DNA of 64,000 nucleotides. It comes from Flabesymbios commensalis. Lineage: Eukaryota; Annelida; Polychaeta; Terebellida; Flabelligeridae. The notes beneath the pieces are model-generated. The model did no database searches, was not told where the DNA came from, and saw nothing but the letters and a program-made list of their open reading frames with translations. The position numbers were made by a program, and so were the translations under genes. Below, piece by piece: positions 27,201-32,999 of the stretch. Every line of letters begins with the position of its first letter. Position 1 is the stretch's first letter. The stretch is taken from NCBI GenBank assembly GCA_964017125.1, contig OZ024902.1:59370346-59434345 (forward strand), given 5' to 3'.

Positions 27201-28370
27201 TCTGCTAGTCTAGGACTACAATGGCTACATGTTGGCTACACTGGCTTTCAATCGGCTGACTGGATACTAGAATGCTAAAGAGGGGGCGCTAATTGACAAA
27301 GGGTGGGAATAGAAGGAAGTGCTCACATAGAGAGGGGGCGAGGTGCATTGGTAGAGTGCATGACTGCCACGCCTGTCAAGCAGGGTTCGAGCCCTGTTGC
27401 TCCTGTGTGGGTCTTTCTGATTCCTGGCAGCCTCTGAGAGTTAAGGATGACAATCAGTGTATCAACGTTAATTTCGCGCAGGGCCACCCACTCTGCCCGC
27501 CTTAACCCTTTCAAGCCTTAATTTACCATTGTCATCTTCATCCACTACAAGCCGCGAATTGCTCTCGCAATTCTCGACTTGTAGTGGATGGAGATGATTT
27601 TTGATGCGGTTTAAAATTTAAAGAAAATTGTCATGTATTGGTAAACCAGTTTCATGGAAATATTTTTTCTAATACCCTTTGTTGTAGAAAATTAAGTCTG
27701 TTTCCAGGGATGTAAAATGATGTTTTAATGCATCGTGAGGGTTCTGAGTGTTTAGGCATCACACCAGTTTGCGTGTCAGTTTTTAAGGAACTCCTTGACG
27801 TAAACGCGTCTGTCGACAGCTAAGACCATTTATTACTAGCTGTGACGATCAAATTGTTTCTTGTGATGAATAACATTATATCATGGTAATGTATTCGTGA
27901 AGTTATTATACTATTTTGGTTAAAAATAAAACTTTGTATTTTCTATGTTTAAATAGATTATTTCATGTTCGAATAAACATGATATAAGTGCATGTCTTTA
28001 TTATTTAAATATTTTTGTGTGTTCTAATATGAGTGCATGTACATGTTTTTGAACATTAAGTGCTTTTTCAAGTATACGTGCATGCATAAATATGCATATG
28101 CACATTTATGCACGAGGATACAGTAAATGATATGTACCCAATACACTATAGGTCCTACATTGACTGTTACGTTGGTTTAACCATCTTCAAGCCCATCAGA
28201 CTAACATAGACCAACATAAACAGATAGACATCTAGTGTTTGCCTTTATTAGTTACCGTATGTATTCTCCACAGATATAAATGTTTTGTGTTACAGTTTAT
28301 GAGAGGACTTGATGACACAGCTAAAACTTTCCCAGACAAGTGGTTCGGGTGGATGAACGACATGACGTGA
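173..28370 (+). CDS. C8orf76: C8orf76 homologue (helical-repeat protein), nine coding exons
   Basis: Coding exons: 173-277, 13729-13852, 14581-14693, 16541-16625, 19380-19794, 20996-21068, 22638-22697, 23681-23731, 28296-28370. They sum to 1101 nt, encoding 366 aa plus stop (human about 380 aa). Phases agree at every junction. Matches to the human protein as recalled: GFGDFDESLFVE near the N-terminus, the AEMAYRLAHYPLAIKHYQ helix pair, RDVMDGYGCCLLQLGHHQEA, LLTMHPVSPDLWSSLATLY, FALERNKKQ, and FPDKWFGWMND near the C-terminus. The paired helices around residues 55-115 resemble TPR-like repeats. No signal peptide or membrane segment is seen, so the protein is probably intracellular. Exon 5 contains an acidic, Ser-rich insert of low conservation. 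The molecular function of C8orf76 is not well established, and none is claimed here. The homology call is strong; orthology is inferred from end-to-end similarity. Confidence 0.88.
515..3050 (+). mobile_element. Non-LTR retrotransposon (CR1/L2-group LINE), degenerate
   Basis: Endonuclease-domain remnants come first: FYRPP near 521-535, GGDFNLPGIDW near 637-670, LDLLITNKPG, and GILDHCAVVTEL near 850-885. Reverse-transcriptase motifs follow: GGKASGPDELP near 1575, NYRPISL near 1755, the catalytic-palm AFDVVPH near 1986, SGVPQGTVLGPLLF near 2156 and FADDCLLY near 2250. The C-terminal region has SLVRSSLEYSSAVWDP (about 2620-2660). The reading frame is broken by several shifts (for example near 540, 1790, 2140 and 2400) and by stops, and a 20-bp tandem duplication lies near 2110-2145, so it is not active. 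The 5' end is uncertain. It lies in intron 1 of the C8orf76 homologue, in the same orientation. Confidence 0.88.
3068..3240 (-). repeat. Inverted, diverged copy of part of the 9.2-9.4 kb repeat
   Basis: The stretch around 3172-3233 (gtgtgccggcataccggtgt and beyond) is the reverse complement, with scattered differences, of about 9235-9300. The preceding AT-rich part matches about 9320-9420. A further short resemblance to 8580-8720 appears at 3535-3635. This suggests an older dispersed family that was later included in the 2.6 kb tandem duplication. Confidence 0.6.
3249..3388. mobile_element. Small MITE-like element with 26-bp terminal inverted repeats
   Basis: The left end gtcaactgcatttgagagcg and the right end cgctctcaaatgcagttgac are reverse complements, and the similarity continues inward through ggtgtt/aacacc. 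An inner palindrome gtgtaggcctacac lies near 3297-3310. The element is 140 bp, has no coding capacity, and is of unknown superfamily. Confidence 0.65.
3960..5430. repeat. Complex repeat block with ~162-bp tandem units
   Basis: About 3.5 direct units of roughly 162 bp occur at about 4335-4910 (ggcggccatc recurs at 4569, 4732 and 4894), each with an 'aatggctgc...gcagccatttt' inverted motif. They are flanked by two related copies of another module, at about 4020-4290 and 5195-5430, which share tatcgtggggaatgtgatag and gttgctaggaat. The modules hold ggccattttgaattt, close to the AAAATGGCCG motif of the larger arrays. No ORF of interest. Confidence 0.75.
5016..5149. repeat. Perfect 17-bp inverted repeat flanking C-rich DNA
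   Basis: acaattacgtaacgctt at 5016-5032 is exactly the reverse complement of 5133-5149. The 100 bp between carry two C-rich tracts (cccccccttccccc and ccccccctcccccc) and several gttac/gtaac repeats. It splits the complex repeat block and looks like a separate insertion. Confidence 0.7.
5971..8404 (+). repeat. Head-array-tail repeat element, family 1, copy 1
   Basis: Starts TTTTTAGCTCCCGCC with a head hairpin (agctccc ... gggagct, about 5976-6011). A subhead follows (gtttccggagcatatctc, tgaccttgacc). Then comes an array of about eleven monomers of roughly 146 bp, from about 6540 to 8200. Most monomers contain caaaatggccgcc and a flank like gaccattactataaaacaaa (positions near 7031, 7176, 7320, 7465, 7612, 7758, 7902). 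It ends gggagctcctggac ... tagtcttgtt. There is no coding capacity beyond chance. The second copy at 17033-19363 is about 95% alike by eye, so the insertion is fairly recent. Confidence 0.8.
9541..9604. repeat. Hairpin with ~26-bp arms (duplicated at 12144-12207)
   Basis: tgtaccaaactccctgatag... pairs with ...gagagagtttggtaca. The arms include tagcggcca/tggccgcca and flank a short AT loop. It is present in both copies of the tandem duplication. Confidence 0.6.
10337..10410. repeat. 74-bp fold-back hairpin (GGGTGTAT family), copy 1
   Basis: The left arm gtcactttagatatgagagg pairs with the right arm ctttcatatctaaggtgac, continuing through gtgtatttgccactt/aagtgacaaatacac. The same family recurs at 12940-13013 (duplication copy), 31286-31357 and 60489-60560. 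Confidence 0.7.
11096..13698 (+). repeat. Tandem segmental duplication, copy 2 (2603 bp)
   Basis: The second direct copy of 8491-11095. It ends 30 bp before exon 2 of the C8orf76 homologue, so the sequence 30 bp and more upstream of that acceptor exists twice in the intron. Copy 1 has no exon-2 copy after it, so exon 2 was not duplicated. Confidence 0.95.
12940..13013. repeat. Fold-back hairpin (GGGTGTAT family), copy 2
   Basis: The copy of 10337-10410 carried by the 2.6 kb duplication. Confidence 0.7.
13729..13852 (+). CDS. C8orf76: C8orf76 homologue, exon 2 (residues 36-76 plus one base), GC donor
   Basis: The acceptor is ...aattgtag. Reads WYMFETPEDRIDQ...AYRLAHYPLAIKHYQDCV. The exon ends TAG followed by gcaagt, so the donor is GC, in the strong context AG|GCAAGT usual for GC-AG introns. 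The alternative GT five bases upstream would join exon 3 in a frame that stops at once. The exon begins 30 bp after the 2.6 kb tandem duplication. Confidence 0.87.
13873..13960. mobile_element. Fold-back element, CCCAGCA family, degraded
   Basis: Begins cccagcaagcacaa and has the core gttgggccagcgtcgtagatgttggaccaac. The right end is lost. It lies 20 bp inside intron 2 of the C8orf76 homologue. Confidence 0.65.
14080..14336. mobile_element. TTAA-type MITE, family J, copy 1
   Basis: Ends TTACCCTTTCAGC ... GTTGTAAGGGTTGA (TTAA-like, mutated). An internal hairpin near 14110-14160 repeats tcagaatctgac on both arms. It shares a middle segment (ccataac...aggtattcaaatga-like) with the next element and with 9650-9725. 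Confidence 0.55.
14346..14554. mobile_element. TTAA-type MITE, family J, copy 2
   Basis: Begins TTAACCCCTACAGC and ends GTTGAAGGATTAA, with TTAA at both ends. It is related to the preceding element, from which it is separated by about 10 bp. Confidence 0.55.
14581..14693 (+). CDS. C8orf76: C8orf76 homologue, exon 3 (residues 77-114)
   Basis: Acceptor ...catattgtag, donor gtaagt. Reads DILSVKDIGMYRDVMDGYG then CCLLQLGHHQEALDAAKQL, matching the human segment MKRDVQEGQARCLAHLGRH. Ends in phase 0. Confidence 0.88.
14885..15690 (+). repeat. Interspersed repeat, non-coding, ~800 bp
   Basis: Matches 41810-42032 and 42660-43175 over long blocks (tctttgcacga, aaaacatcgttcaaaaactta, tctggagcatcttcataata, ctgtgaatatttgtatta). 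The other copy is interrupted by an insertion. It includes a fold-back element at 15248-15391 and a second decayed one at about 15453-15540. No ORF. Confidence 0.75.
15248..15391. mobile_element. Fold-back element, CCCAGCA family, degraded
   Basis: cacccaacaaacaggagacg at the left, ttatgcctgctggg at the right, and the core ttggaccaacgtt. It lies within the 14885-15690 repeat. Confidence 0.5.
15700..16500. other. Intron 3 of the C8orf76 homologue: no recognisable feature
   Basis: AT-rich single-copy-looking sequence. Short ORFs here have no recognisable similarity. A short (ta) run lies near 16478-16490, just upstream of exon 4. Confidence 0.5.
16541..16625 (+). CDS. C8orf76: C8orf76 homologue, exon 4 (residues 115-142 plus one base)
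   Basis: This short exon has no long ORF around it; it was found by the need for a phase 0 to phase 1 exon. Acceptor ...attgttacag, donor gtaagt. Reads DEHAKTSDHKTSSLMLLVKV then HNKMGNWM, aligned with the human segment [20 protein letters not shown]. It links exons 3 and 5 in frame. Confidence 0.82.
16844..16954. mobile_element. Fold-back element, CCCAGCA family, near-complete
   Basis: 111 bp. The left end atcccagcaagcac pairs with the right end gtgtttactgggat. The arms continue through acaaaacatttgtatgacat and its complement to the core cgtcggccaaac/gttagtccaac. Confidence 0.8.
17033..19363 (+). repeat. Head-array-tail repeat element, family 1, copy 2
   Basis: Same head (agctcccgccgtcaccgtag), subhead, ~146-bp monomer array and tail as 5971-8404, in the same orientation but with different flanking DNA. 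It is about 100 bp shorter, mainly from loss of part of the first monomers near 17586. It ends 16 bp before exon 5, so the usual branch-point zone of that intron lies in or next to the element's tail. Confidence 0.8.
19380..19794 (+). CDS. C8orf76: C8orf76 homologue, exon 5 (residues 143-280)
   Basis: Acceptor ...catttgtttcag, donor gtaaac. Reads ECRHCLHCLLTMHPVSPDLW, continues SSLATLYFDI, then an acidic Ser/Asp-rich linker, and ends LLAATTCLIRA. The human counterpart is the [20 protein letters not shown] region followed by a similarly unconserved linker. The repeat element upstream ends only 16 bp before this exon. Confidence 0.87.
19945..20960 (+). mobile_element. Degenerate L2/CR1-group LINE fragment (RT palm to 3' end)
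   Basis: Translated pieces in shifting frames show YADDTQI (about 20011), SAWMTGSKLKFNPARQ (about 20099-20145), LDYCNSLFH, the QNCLARVVTK segment (about 20442-20475), and a C-terminal SIAGPALGYALPVHISNAQT (about 20710-20770) followed by LLRKLLKSHL. Stops and frameshifts break it throughout. A 3'-end copy of the same family lies on the minus strand at 52505-52795. It occupies most of intron 5. Confidence 0.75.
20996..21068 (+). CDS. C8orf76: C8orf76 homologue, exon 6 (residues 281-305)
   Basis: Acceptor ...tatatgtag, donor gttagc. Reads RMLVNAVHRTMYGFALERNK then KQLLQ. The FALERN motif is identical in human. Phase 2 in, phase 0 out. Confidence 0.87.
21069..22637. other. Intron 6 of the C8orf76 homologue: no repeat recognised
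   Basis: AT-rich sequence with no exon-like or mobile-element signal I can support. Two perfect TGACGTCA palindromes lie near 21984 and 22079 in related contexts (tgacgtcataat). Confidence 0.45.
22638..22697 (+). CDS. C8orf76: C8orf76 homologue, exon 7 (residues 306-325)
   Basis: Acceptor ...tttttacag, donor gtaagt. Encodes IDNQIKELPVSEQSLEQCRI, a predicted helix after the FALERN segment. It is 60 nt and phase 0 on both sides, so skipping it would keep the frame. Confidence 0.8.
22698..23680. other. Intron 7 of the C8orf76 homologue: mostly unrecognised
   Basis: No gene signal. At about 23340-23520 there is a repeat-like tail (gtccagacagacagacaaac, then caacatgaccaaaaaca) that resembles 34160-34215, suggesting a dispersed element end. 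Confidence 0.4.
23681..23731 (+). CDS. C8orf76: C8orf76 homologue, exon 8 (residues 326-342)
   Basis: Acceptor ...gtttctacag, donor gtgaga. Encodes GEVIRRIDEEILDTSLE, phase 0 on both sides. A TTAA miniature element starts 20 bp after its donor. Confidence 0.78.
23752..24001 (-). mobile_element. TTAA MITE, family A (piggyBac-like ends), copy A1
   Basis: 250 bp with TTAA at both ends. Read on the minus strand it begins TTAACCCTTGTCCTGCTGAA and ends near AGCAGGACAAGAGTTAA. The hairpin gaagctgggaattgcgtcag / caattccagcttc lies about 40 bp inside one end. The ends resemble known piggyBac-group termini (TTAA then CCCTTTGCCTGCC). It has no coding capacity and starts 20 bp after the exon 8 donor. 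Confidence 0.8.
24043..24120. mobile_element. Fold-back element fragment, CCCAGCA family
   Basis: The core gatgctggttcaatgtggaa followed by ccaccgtctgtgatgctggt keeps the family pattern (CTGGTTCAAxxT / CCGTCTGYGAYGCTGGTCCAAC). The ends are decayed. Confidence 0.5.
24283..24396 (-). mobile_element. TTAA MITE, family A, partial copy A2
   Basis: The hairpin gaagctggaaattgcattag / caattccagcttt, then aacaattcagcag and ggttaa. The far end is missing or unrecognisable. Confidence 0.6.
25157..26686 (+). repeat. Head-array-tail repeat element, family 2, copy a
   Basis: Starts TTTTTAGCCCGCC with a head hairpin (agcccgccttttaa ... aaaaaggtgggct, about 25161-25197) and then gcgtcggcggcgtcagcg. About seven ~160-bp monomers follow (cttgtgggcgcgata near 25253, 25413, 25574, 25733, 25891, 26053, 26211), most with aaaatggccgatttattg. 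Unique-looking sequence lies at 26337-26650. It ends ggcggcgggctattatcgag then tgtgctcttgtt. The tail resembles that of family 1 although the monomers differ. Confidence 0.78.
26690..27320. other. Intron 8 segment without recognised features
   Basis: AT-rich sequence; the short ORFs have no recognisable motifs. Confidence 0.4.
27323..27500 (+). mobile_element. tRNA-derived SINE (tRNA-Gly-like head)
   Basis: An A box-like ggtgcattggtagagtgc and a B box gggttcgagcccyg lie with correct spacing at about 27337-27393. The anticodon-loop region ctgccac resembles tRNA-Gly(GCC). A non-tRNA body of about 110 bp follows. The family B MITE begins immediately after. Confidence 0.7.
27502..27745 (+). mobile_element. 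TTAA MITE, family B, copy B1
   Basis: Begins TTAACCCTTTCAAGCC. The hairpin ccactacaagccgcgaattg ... gcaattctcgacttgtagtgg lies 37 bp inside. The right end gcatcgtgagggttctgagt has lost its clear TTAA. The body (taaagaaaattgycatgtwytgg) is shared with 29366-29604 and 48402-48653. Confidence 0.75.
28296..28370 (+). CDS. C8orf76: C8orf76 homologue, exon 9 (residues 343-366, stop)
   Basis: Acceptor ...tgtgttacag. Reads FMRGLDDTAKTFPDKWFGWM then NDMT and stops at TGA 28368-28370. The FPDKWFGWMND end matches the human FEDKWFRKIKD segment near its C-terminus. It follows a 4.6 kb intron full of repeats. Confidence 0.86.
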   Translation, partial: FMRGLDDTAKTFPDKWFGWMNDMT

Positions 28371-28755
28371 TGTAGATAAAATGTTCACACTAATTACAGA
28401 ACTAAGATTAGATAAATAGTAATACATTATATCACACATTCCAAATGTCGTTTGATTTTTTCTTCATGGAATTACATTATTTACGGACTTCTACCAAACA
28501 GCTCGTCTAATTGACTTTCCTGTTCTGACTCTATTAGGTAGTAGCATGGAAGATACCCGGTATGACTGGGCAGCCTAACTCATATACTGCGCGAGGCCCA
28601 GTCACAGTGACCGCCATTTTGTTTCCACAGCCAGCTGTGTAAAAACGACAATCGCGCTGCCTACCAAAAAACTCGGATGCCATGAAATTGAGACGAATAT
28701 TTCAAGTGCCTACGAATCGAATGTTCCACAGAAAGTAACCTTATTTCTTAAATAT

Positions 28756-28761
28756 AATAAA
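28756..28761 (+). other. Candidate polyadenylation signal AATAAA for the C8orf76 homologue
   Basis: The first AATAAA after the stop codon, 386 bp downstream, followed by the T-rich stretch ttttgtcttttttgagg. Inferred from position only. Confidence 0.3.
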
Positions 28762-28908
28762 TTTAACGCCCTTAGGAACGTCACCGGTTTTGTCTTTTTT
28801 GAGGTACAAATAAGTCAATCAAAAGGAACAACCGATATTTCTAAAGCAATGGTTCATATGTTGTTCTTTCGAATTGATACTAGAAATTCCGGGGTCCGTT
28901 TTTATCCC

Positions 28909-29366
28909 GCCTTTTAATTTGAATTAAAAAAAGGTGGGCTATTGCAAAAGTTCGGCATCGTCAACGTCGGCGTTAACATTTACTTGTGGGCGCGATAACT
29001 TGAAAAGTTTTCCATGTATCATTCCCAAATTTGTTATGCATGTTACTAGTGATTAGTTCCAGGACATTTTCAATAATGGCTGAAAAAAAATAGAAATTGC
29101 TGATTTATTGCGATTTTTCGCATTTTACATCAAAAAGTTTACCTCGTTGGCTCGATAACATGAAAAGTTTTTCATTTATCCTGCTCAAATTCGTTATGCA
29201 TGTTACTAATAAGCAGATATCGAGCGAGTGCGATAACGGTTGAAAAAAATTCAAAATGGCCGATTTATGGTGATTTTTTGCATTTTACGTCGATAATTTG
29301 ACCTTGTGGGCGCAATATCTTGAAGTTCAATAATGGCGGCGGGCTATTGTCGAGTGTGCTCTTGTT
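28909..29366 (+). repeat. Head-array-tail repeat element, family 2, short copy b
   Basis: Head tttttatcccgccttttaat ... aaaaaaaggtgggctattgc, then three monomers (cttgtgggcgcgata near 28984, a diverged one near 29140, and one near 29302) and the tail ggcgggctattgtcgagtgt then gctcttgtt. It has the same architecture and termini as 25157-26686 but far fewer monomers. Confidence 0.75.
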
Positions 29367-29604
29367 TAACCCTTTGAAGCCTGAGTTTACCATTGTCATC
29401 TTCATCCACTACAAGTCGCAATTCTCGACTTGTAGTGGATGAAGATGATCTGATCTGGTTTAAAAATTAAAGAAAATTGCCATGTTCTGGTAAACCAGTT
29501 TCATGGAAATTTTTGTTCTAAAACCCTTTGTTGTAGGAAAATTGAGTCTGCTTTCAGGGATGTAAAATGATGCTTTAATGCATCGTGAGGGCTTAAAGGG
29601 TTAA
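29366..29604 (+). mobile_element. TTAA MITE, family B, copy B2 (complete ends)
   Basis: TTAACCCTTTGAAGCC ... GGGCTTAAAGGGTTAA, with TTAA at both ends, 239 bp. Hairpin ccactacaagtcgcaattctcgacttgtagtgg lies 36 bp inside, here with the apex shortened. It abuts the tail of the preceding family 2 element. Confidence 0.82.
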
Positions 29605-29829
29605 AGATCCGTGTATTTAATCACTATAGTCCTATATACTTGATCATCATTTTTATTCTGTCCATAGATATCATTCCGATGGCATACCGGTACAAATTTC
29701 AAAAGATTCCTGTGACAACGTAACATGTGTACCCTAAAACCTGTTCATCAGTTATTCCTGTATTTCTTATTTTGGAAATCGATGTATGAAATTAAATCTG
29801 ATTCTTATTTCTCTTTTAACCGGTAAATG

Positions 29830-29945
29830 CGCAACCCAAATTTAAAAAAATTGCGTAATTAAGATGGTATAAAACCTTAAACATAAGCAGTTATGTTTCA
29901 CTAAATTATGTAACAATAAATTGGCCTGATTGGGTCGCTTTACGG
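29830..29945. mobile_element. MITE-like element, family K, degraded copy
   Basis: The right end ttggcctgattgggtcgctt matches the inverted terminal repeat of the element at 44654-44810. The left end aaatgcgcaacccaaattt is decayed. Confidence 0.45.
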
Positions 29946-30001
29946 GGTTGAATTGGAGCGATGTCGGCCCAACACTGGTTCAACGGCTCATGTTTGCTGG
30001 A
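29943..30001. mobile_element. Fold-back element fragment, CCCAGCA family
   Basis: gatgtcggcccaacactggt then tcatgtttgctgga. Half of the element is retained. Confidence 0.5.
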
Positions 30002-30157
30002 AATAAACTGGTTAATTCTTGATATTAAATATACAGATTAATGAGGAAAAACATATCCAAAAATTAGATAAATGTATAAATATAACACTATCATTAATTT
30101 ATGTAGTGTGCAGGTTTTCTCAAGCCGCTTATTATTATCTCTTAATGTATTTAGCTC

Positions 30158-30401
30158 TCAACCCTTTCAACCCTCACGATGAATAAAATAATCATTTTGC
30201 ATCTATGAATAATGACTTAATTTCGAGGGGTTTTAGAATTGCCATTTCTGTGAAATTGTTAGAATAAAAACGATATATATTTTTTCATTTGCCACCCGCT
30301 TCAAGTCATCTTTATTCACTACAAGTCGAGAATTGCGACAGCAATTCGCGGCTTGTAGTGGATGGAGATGACAATGGTGAATTTAGGCTTGAAAGGGTTA
30401 A
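30158..30401 (-). mobile_element. TTAA MITE, family B, copy B3
   Basis: Reverse orientation: tcaaccctttcaaccctcac at the left and ggcttgaaagggttaa at the right. The hairpin ctacaagtcgagaattgcga / cagcaattcgcggcttgtag lies about 40 bp from the right end. Confidence 0.78.
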
Positions 30402-30870
30402 TGTGGCTTGAAAAAACAATTCACCTGTATAAATTATTTTCTAATGTTAAATCGATTCACTACAAATATACCTTGTAAAAATTATATGGAATTAGCCATG
30501 TTTAATACTAATTAGGCCCGTACAAATTAAATACATAATGGCTGACTGACAACCTATTTTACTGCATACAGCAGTGAAGTTGCAATGTAGTCTAATTGCA
30601 TTGGCAGTCACAGCATGCTGAACATCTTGTCAATAAACTCTTTCTTTCTAATGGAAGTGTTTTCTGTTGTACTGTGTCGATTATTCTGAATATATGTATT
30701 TTGAGAAAAAAATACAAAATTTTTGTTGATAAGTGAATTGAAATGCGAATAGGGGCCAAGAGGCTATGTGTGTAATATTCGTCAAAATCGTCTGTTAAAA
30801 AAAATCATCAATTAGAAGAAGTGTTCTAATACAGTGTGTATGTTTTGGTCGCAAATGACTATACGACTAA

Positions 30871-30979
30871 CCCAGCAAACACAAAACATTTGTATAACAT
30901 TTGTAGGACGTCGGCCCAACGACTTTGACGTTGGTCCAACATTGTGAAAATATTATACAAATGTTTTGTGTTTGCTGGG
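30871..30979. mobile_element. Fold-back element, CCCAGCA family, complete
   Basis: 109 bp from cccagcaaacacaaaac to gttttgtgtttgctggg. The arms pair through acatttgtataacatttgta and the core cgtcggcccaacg/cgttggtccaac. Confidence 0.85.
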
Positions 30980-31026
30980 AATTGATCCCTTCATCATCAT
31001 GTCCGTCTGAAACTTAAAGAATATCT

Positions 31027-31180
31027 TAACCCCTTACCCACCCACCCAGCTATTTCTTCGCATTTTATTTCACCCCAAGTCGTGAATTGCTGACGCAATT
31101 TCAAAATCGGCGTGAATAAAAATTGCCCGATTTTACGAAATGCCCAGTACAAGCGTAAGATCAACATTAATTAATGAAGG
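31027..31180 (+). mobile_element. TTAA MITE, family E, partial
   Basis: Begins TTAACCCCTTACCC. The hairpin caagtcgtgaattgctgacg / caatttcaaaatcgg(cg) lies 43 bp inside; its stem is partly decayed. The far end is not certain. Confidence 0.45.
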
Positions 31181-31285
31181 TCCAGAAAGCCCTAGTTTTC
31201 ATGAAAGGACGTATATATATGTCATTACCTCCTGAATTAATTTCGATGCAAACGATATGTCATGTGGTGCATAGCCTAATTATAT

Positions 31286-31357
31286 CGCTTATTAGATATG
31301 AAAGGGTGTATCTGCCACTTTGTGAAGTGCCAGATACACCCTTTCATGTCCAAGGGA
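31286..31357. repeat. Fold-back hairpin (GGGTGTAT family), copy 3
   Basis: gatatgaaagggtgtatctg pairs with cagatacaccctttcatgtc, with a cacttt/gaagtg apex. Confidence 0.7.
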
Positions 31358-31359
31358 CG

Positions 31360-32640
31360 ATTATATGTGATATAAGAGTTTAACCCTTTGAGCGCTAATC
31401 ACAAAGCTCTGTAGTTATGGGGCGTGAATAGTGGAACACAAATATCGTAATCCAGATCTTCCCCAACATTTGTGGATTGGTGCTATTGACAAAATAATAT
31501 TGACAAAATCTATCAATAACATTATTAAACAAGATTATCTGTTGTTGAGGAGGGTATGAAAACGGCACACAGACACAAAGTGTCTGACCCCCACAACTTA
31601 CGAATGCATCGTAAGAGCACATATGAATTCCAACCTCTCATCTGTCTAATCCACCATTACTTGCGGCATCAGAAACAACACTAATTCAAAATGGCGAAGT
31701 GCTATATAGTCTGAAATTTAGTTTTTAAATTGAAATAAGGATGTCTTCAGAAGTGAAACTTGAAATTTACATGTAATGAATAGATAACCAAATAATTAAA
31801 ATTTCCAAATGTAGATAATAAGGGACACATTATCATAAGATCTGTTGTATTTATAATTCATGAAGCAAGTCTGAGTAGTGTTTTGACTGGCTGGATTTAA
31901 ATGTCAGTGGAATTTTATTTTCTGTAAGTGTAAAATCTGACCACAGAAGTATACAGACCTCATTTTGAGCTGACCTAGGAATTGCAGACACACTTTGAAA
32001 ACATAGATTTAGAAGGATTTGAAGCAAATGAGGAATGGTCCACATCTTGAGTATTGCTGTATTCACTAAACATGTTGTTTACATATTCAAGAGCAAGATC
32101 TAAAAAATTCTAAAAAAAAAAAAAAATAATAATAATAATTTCTTACTCAGGCAGTTATTGACGAAAAAGCAAAATGTTAGCTTTTTCTTCTCTTCTACGG
32201 GAGAAGAAAAGGGACATAAATCATTCACATTCAAACTAATTCCACCTGTAAGAGTGAGCTTGTGGATATTGTATCAGAAACCGACTGGCCCAAATCGGGT
32301 TGACAAATCACTCCCCATCATGTTTTCTATAGTTAGAACAGCTGGCGCAAGTCCTGCCGAACTAACAAATGAATAATCATATGTTTGGTTCTTCACAAAG
32401 TTTATTGCATCTGGTGCAAGTCCGGATGTATCCTGCCCATTATCACTAGCCCTGATTTCAGCAGCTGGCGCAAGTCCTGATGCTAGATTACTCAAGCTAG
32501 ACATAGAGCATCATGTAGTTGGCGTATAAGGCATGCAATAATTACTGCGGCCTGTAACAACTGGCCAAGTCCTGTTGTAACTGACCTTGTATTTATTGAT
32601 TTAAAAAAAAAAAAAATCATGCAAGATTAATAATATGTTC
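31360..32640. other. Intergenic; irregular repeats of a GGCGCAAGTCCTG motif near 32340-32580
   Basis: Mostly AT-rich with nothing recognised. At 32341, 32410, 32461 and about 32559 a motif close to agctggcgcaagtcctg recurs at uneven spacing. On the minus strand the first three read (S/A)GLAP-D/A in one open frame of 76 aa (32274-32504). Too little to call a gene. Confidence 0.4.
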
Positions 32641-32652
32641 TTGCAGTAGTTT

Positions 32653-32985
32653 AAAGGGACTGGCCCAGGCTAAAATCATCAAAAAATCGGTGATTTTATT
32701 TCGAGTTCTTAATATGACCATATGATGTAAGCATGTACATAGACTAGAACTGCAAATTTTTATAATTTTTGTGCTGCGCATTCACCAGTTAGGCTAGATA
32801 TAGAGACGAAATTCCTGATTTGTAATTATTGACAACCATGTCAAAAATAAGAAATGCGGGAATTTCGTCTCTATATCTAGTCTAACTGGTAAGTGCGCAG
32901 CACAAAAATTATAAAAATTTGCAGTTCTAGTCTATGTACATGTTTACATCATATGGTCATATTCCAAATCATAATCCAAATAATT
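32653..32985. mobile_element. Long fold-back MITE, family F, copy 1 (right end decayed)
   Basis: Left end aaagggactggcccaggcta. Long arms around a ~60-bp centre pair almost perfectly: ttgtgctgcgcattcaccag ... ctggtaagtgcgcagcacaa, plus tagagacgaaatt/aatttcgtctcta. It matches 50236-50594. Confidence 0.78.
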
Positions 32986-32999
32986 GGTCAGACAGATTC

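Noticed and set aside
27337-27405. Functional tRNA gene
   Set aside because: The A and B boxes are present but the acceptor stem does not pair and a SINE body follows.
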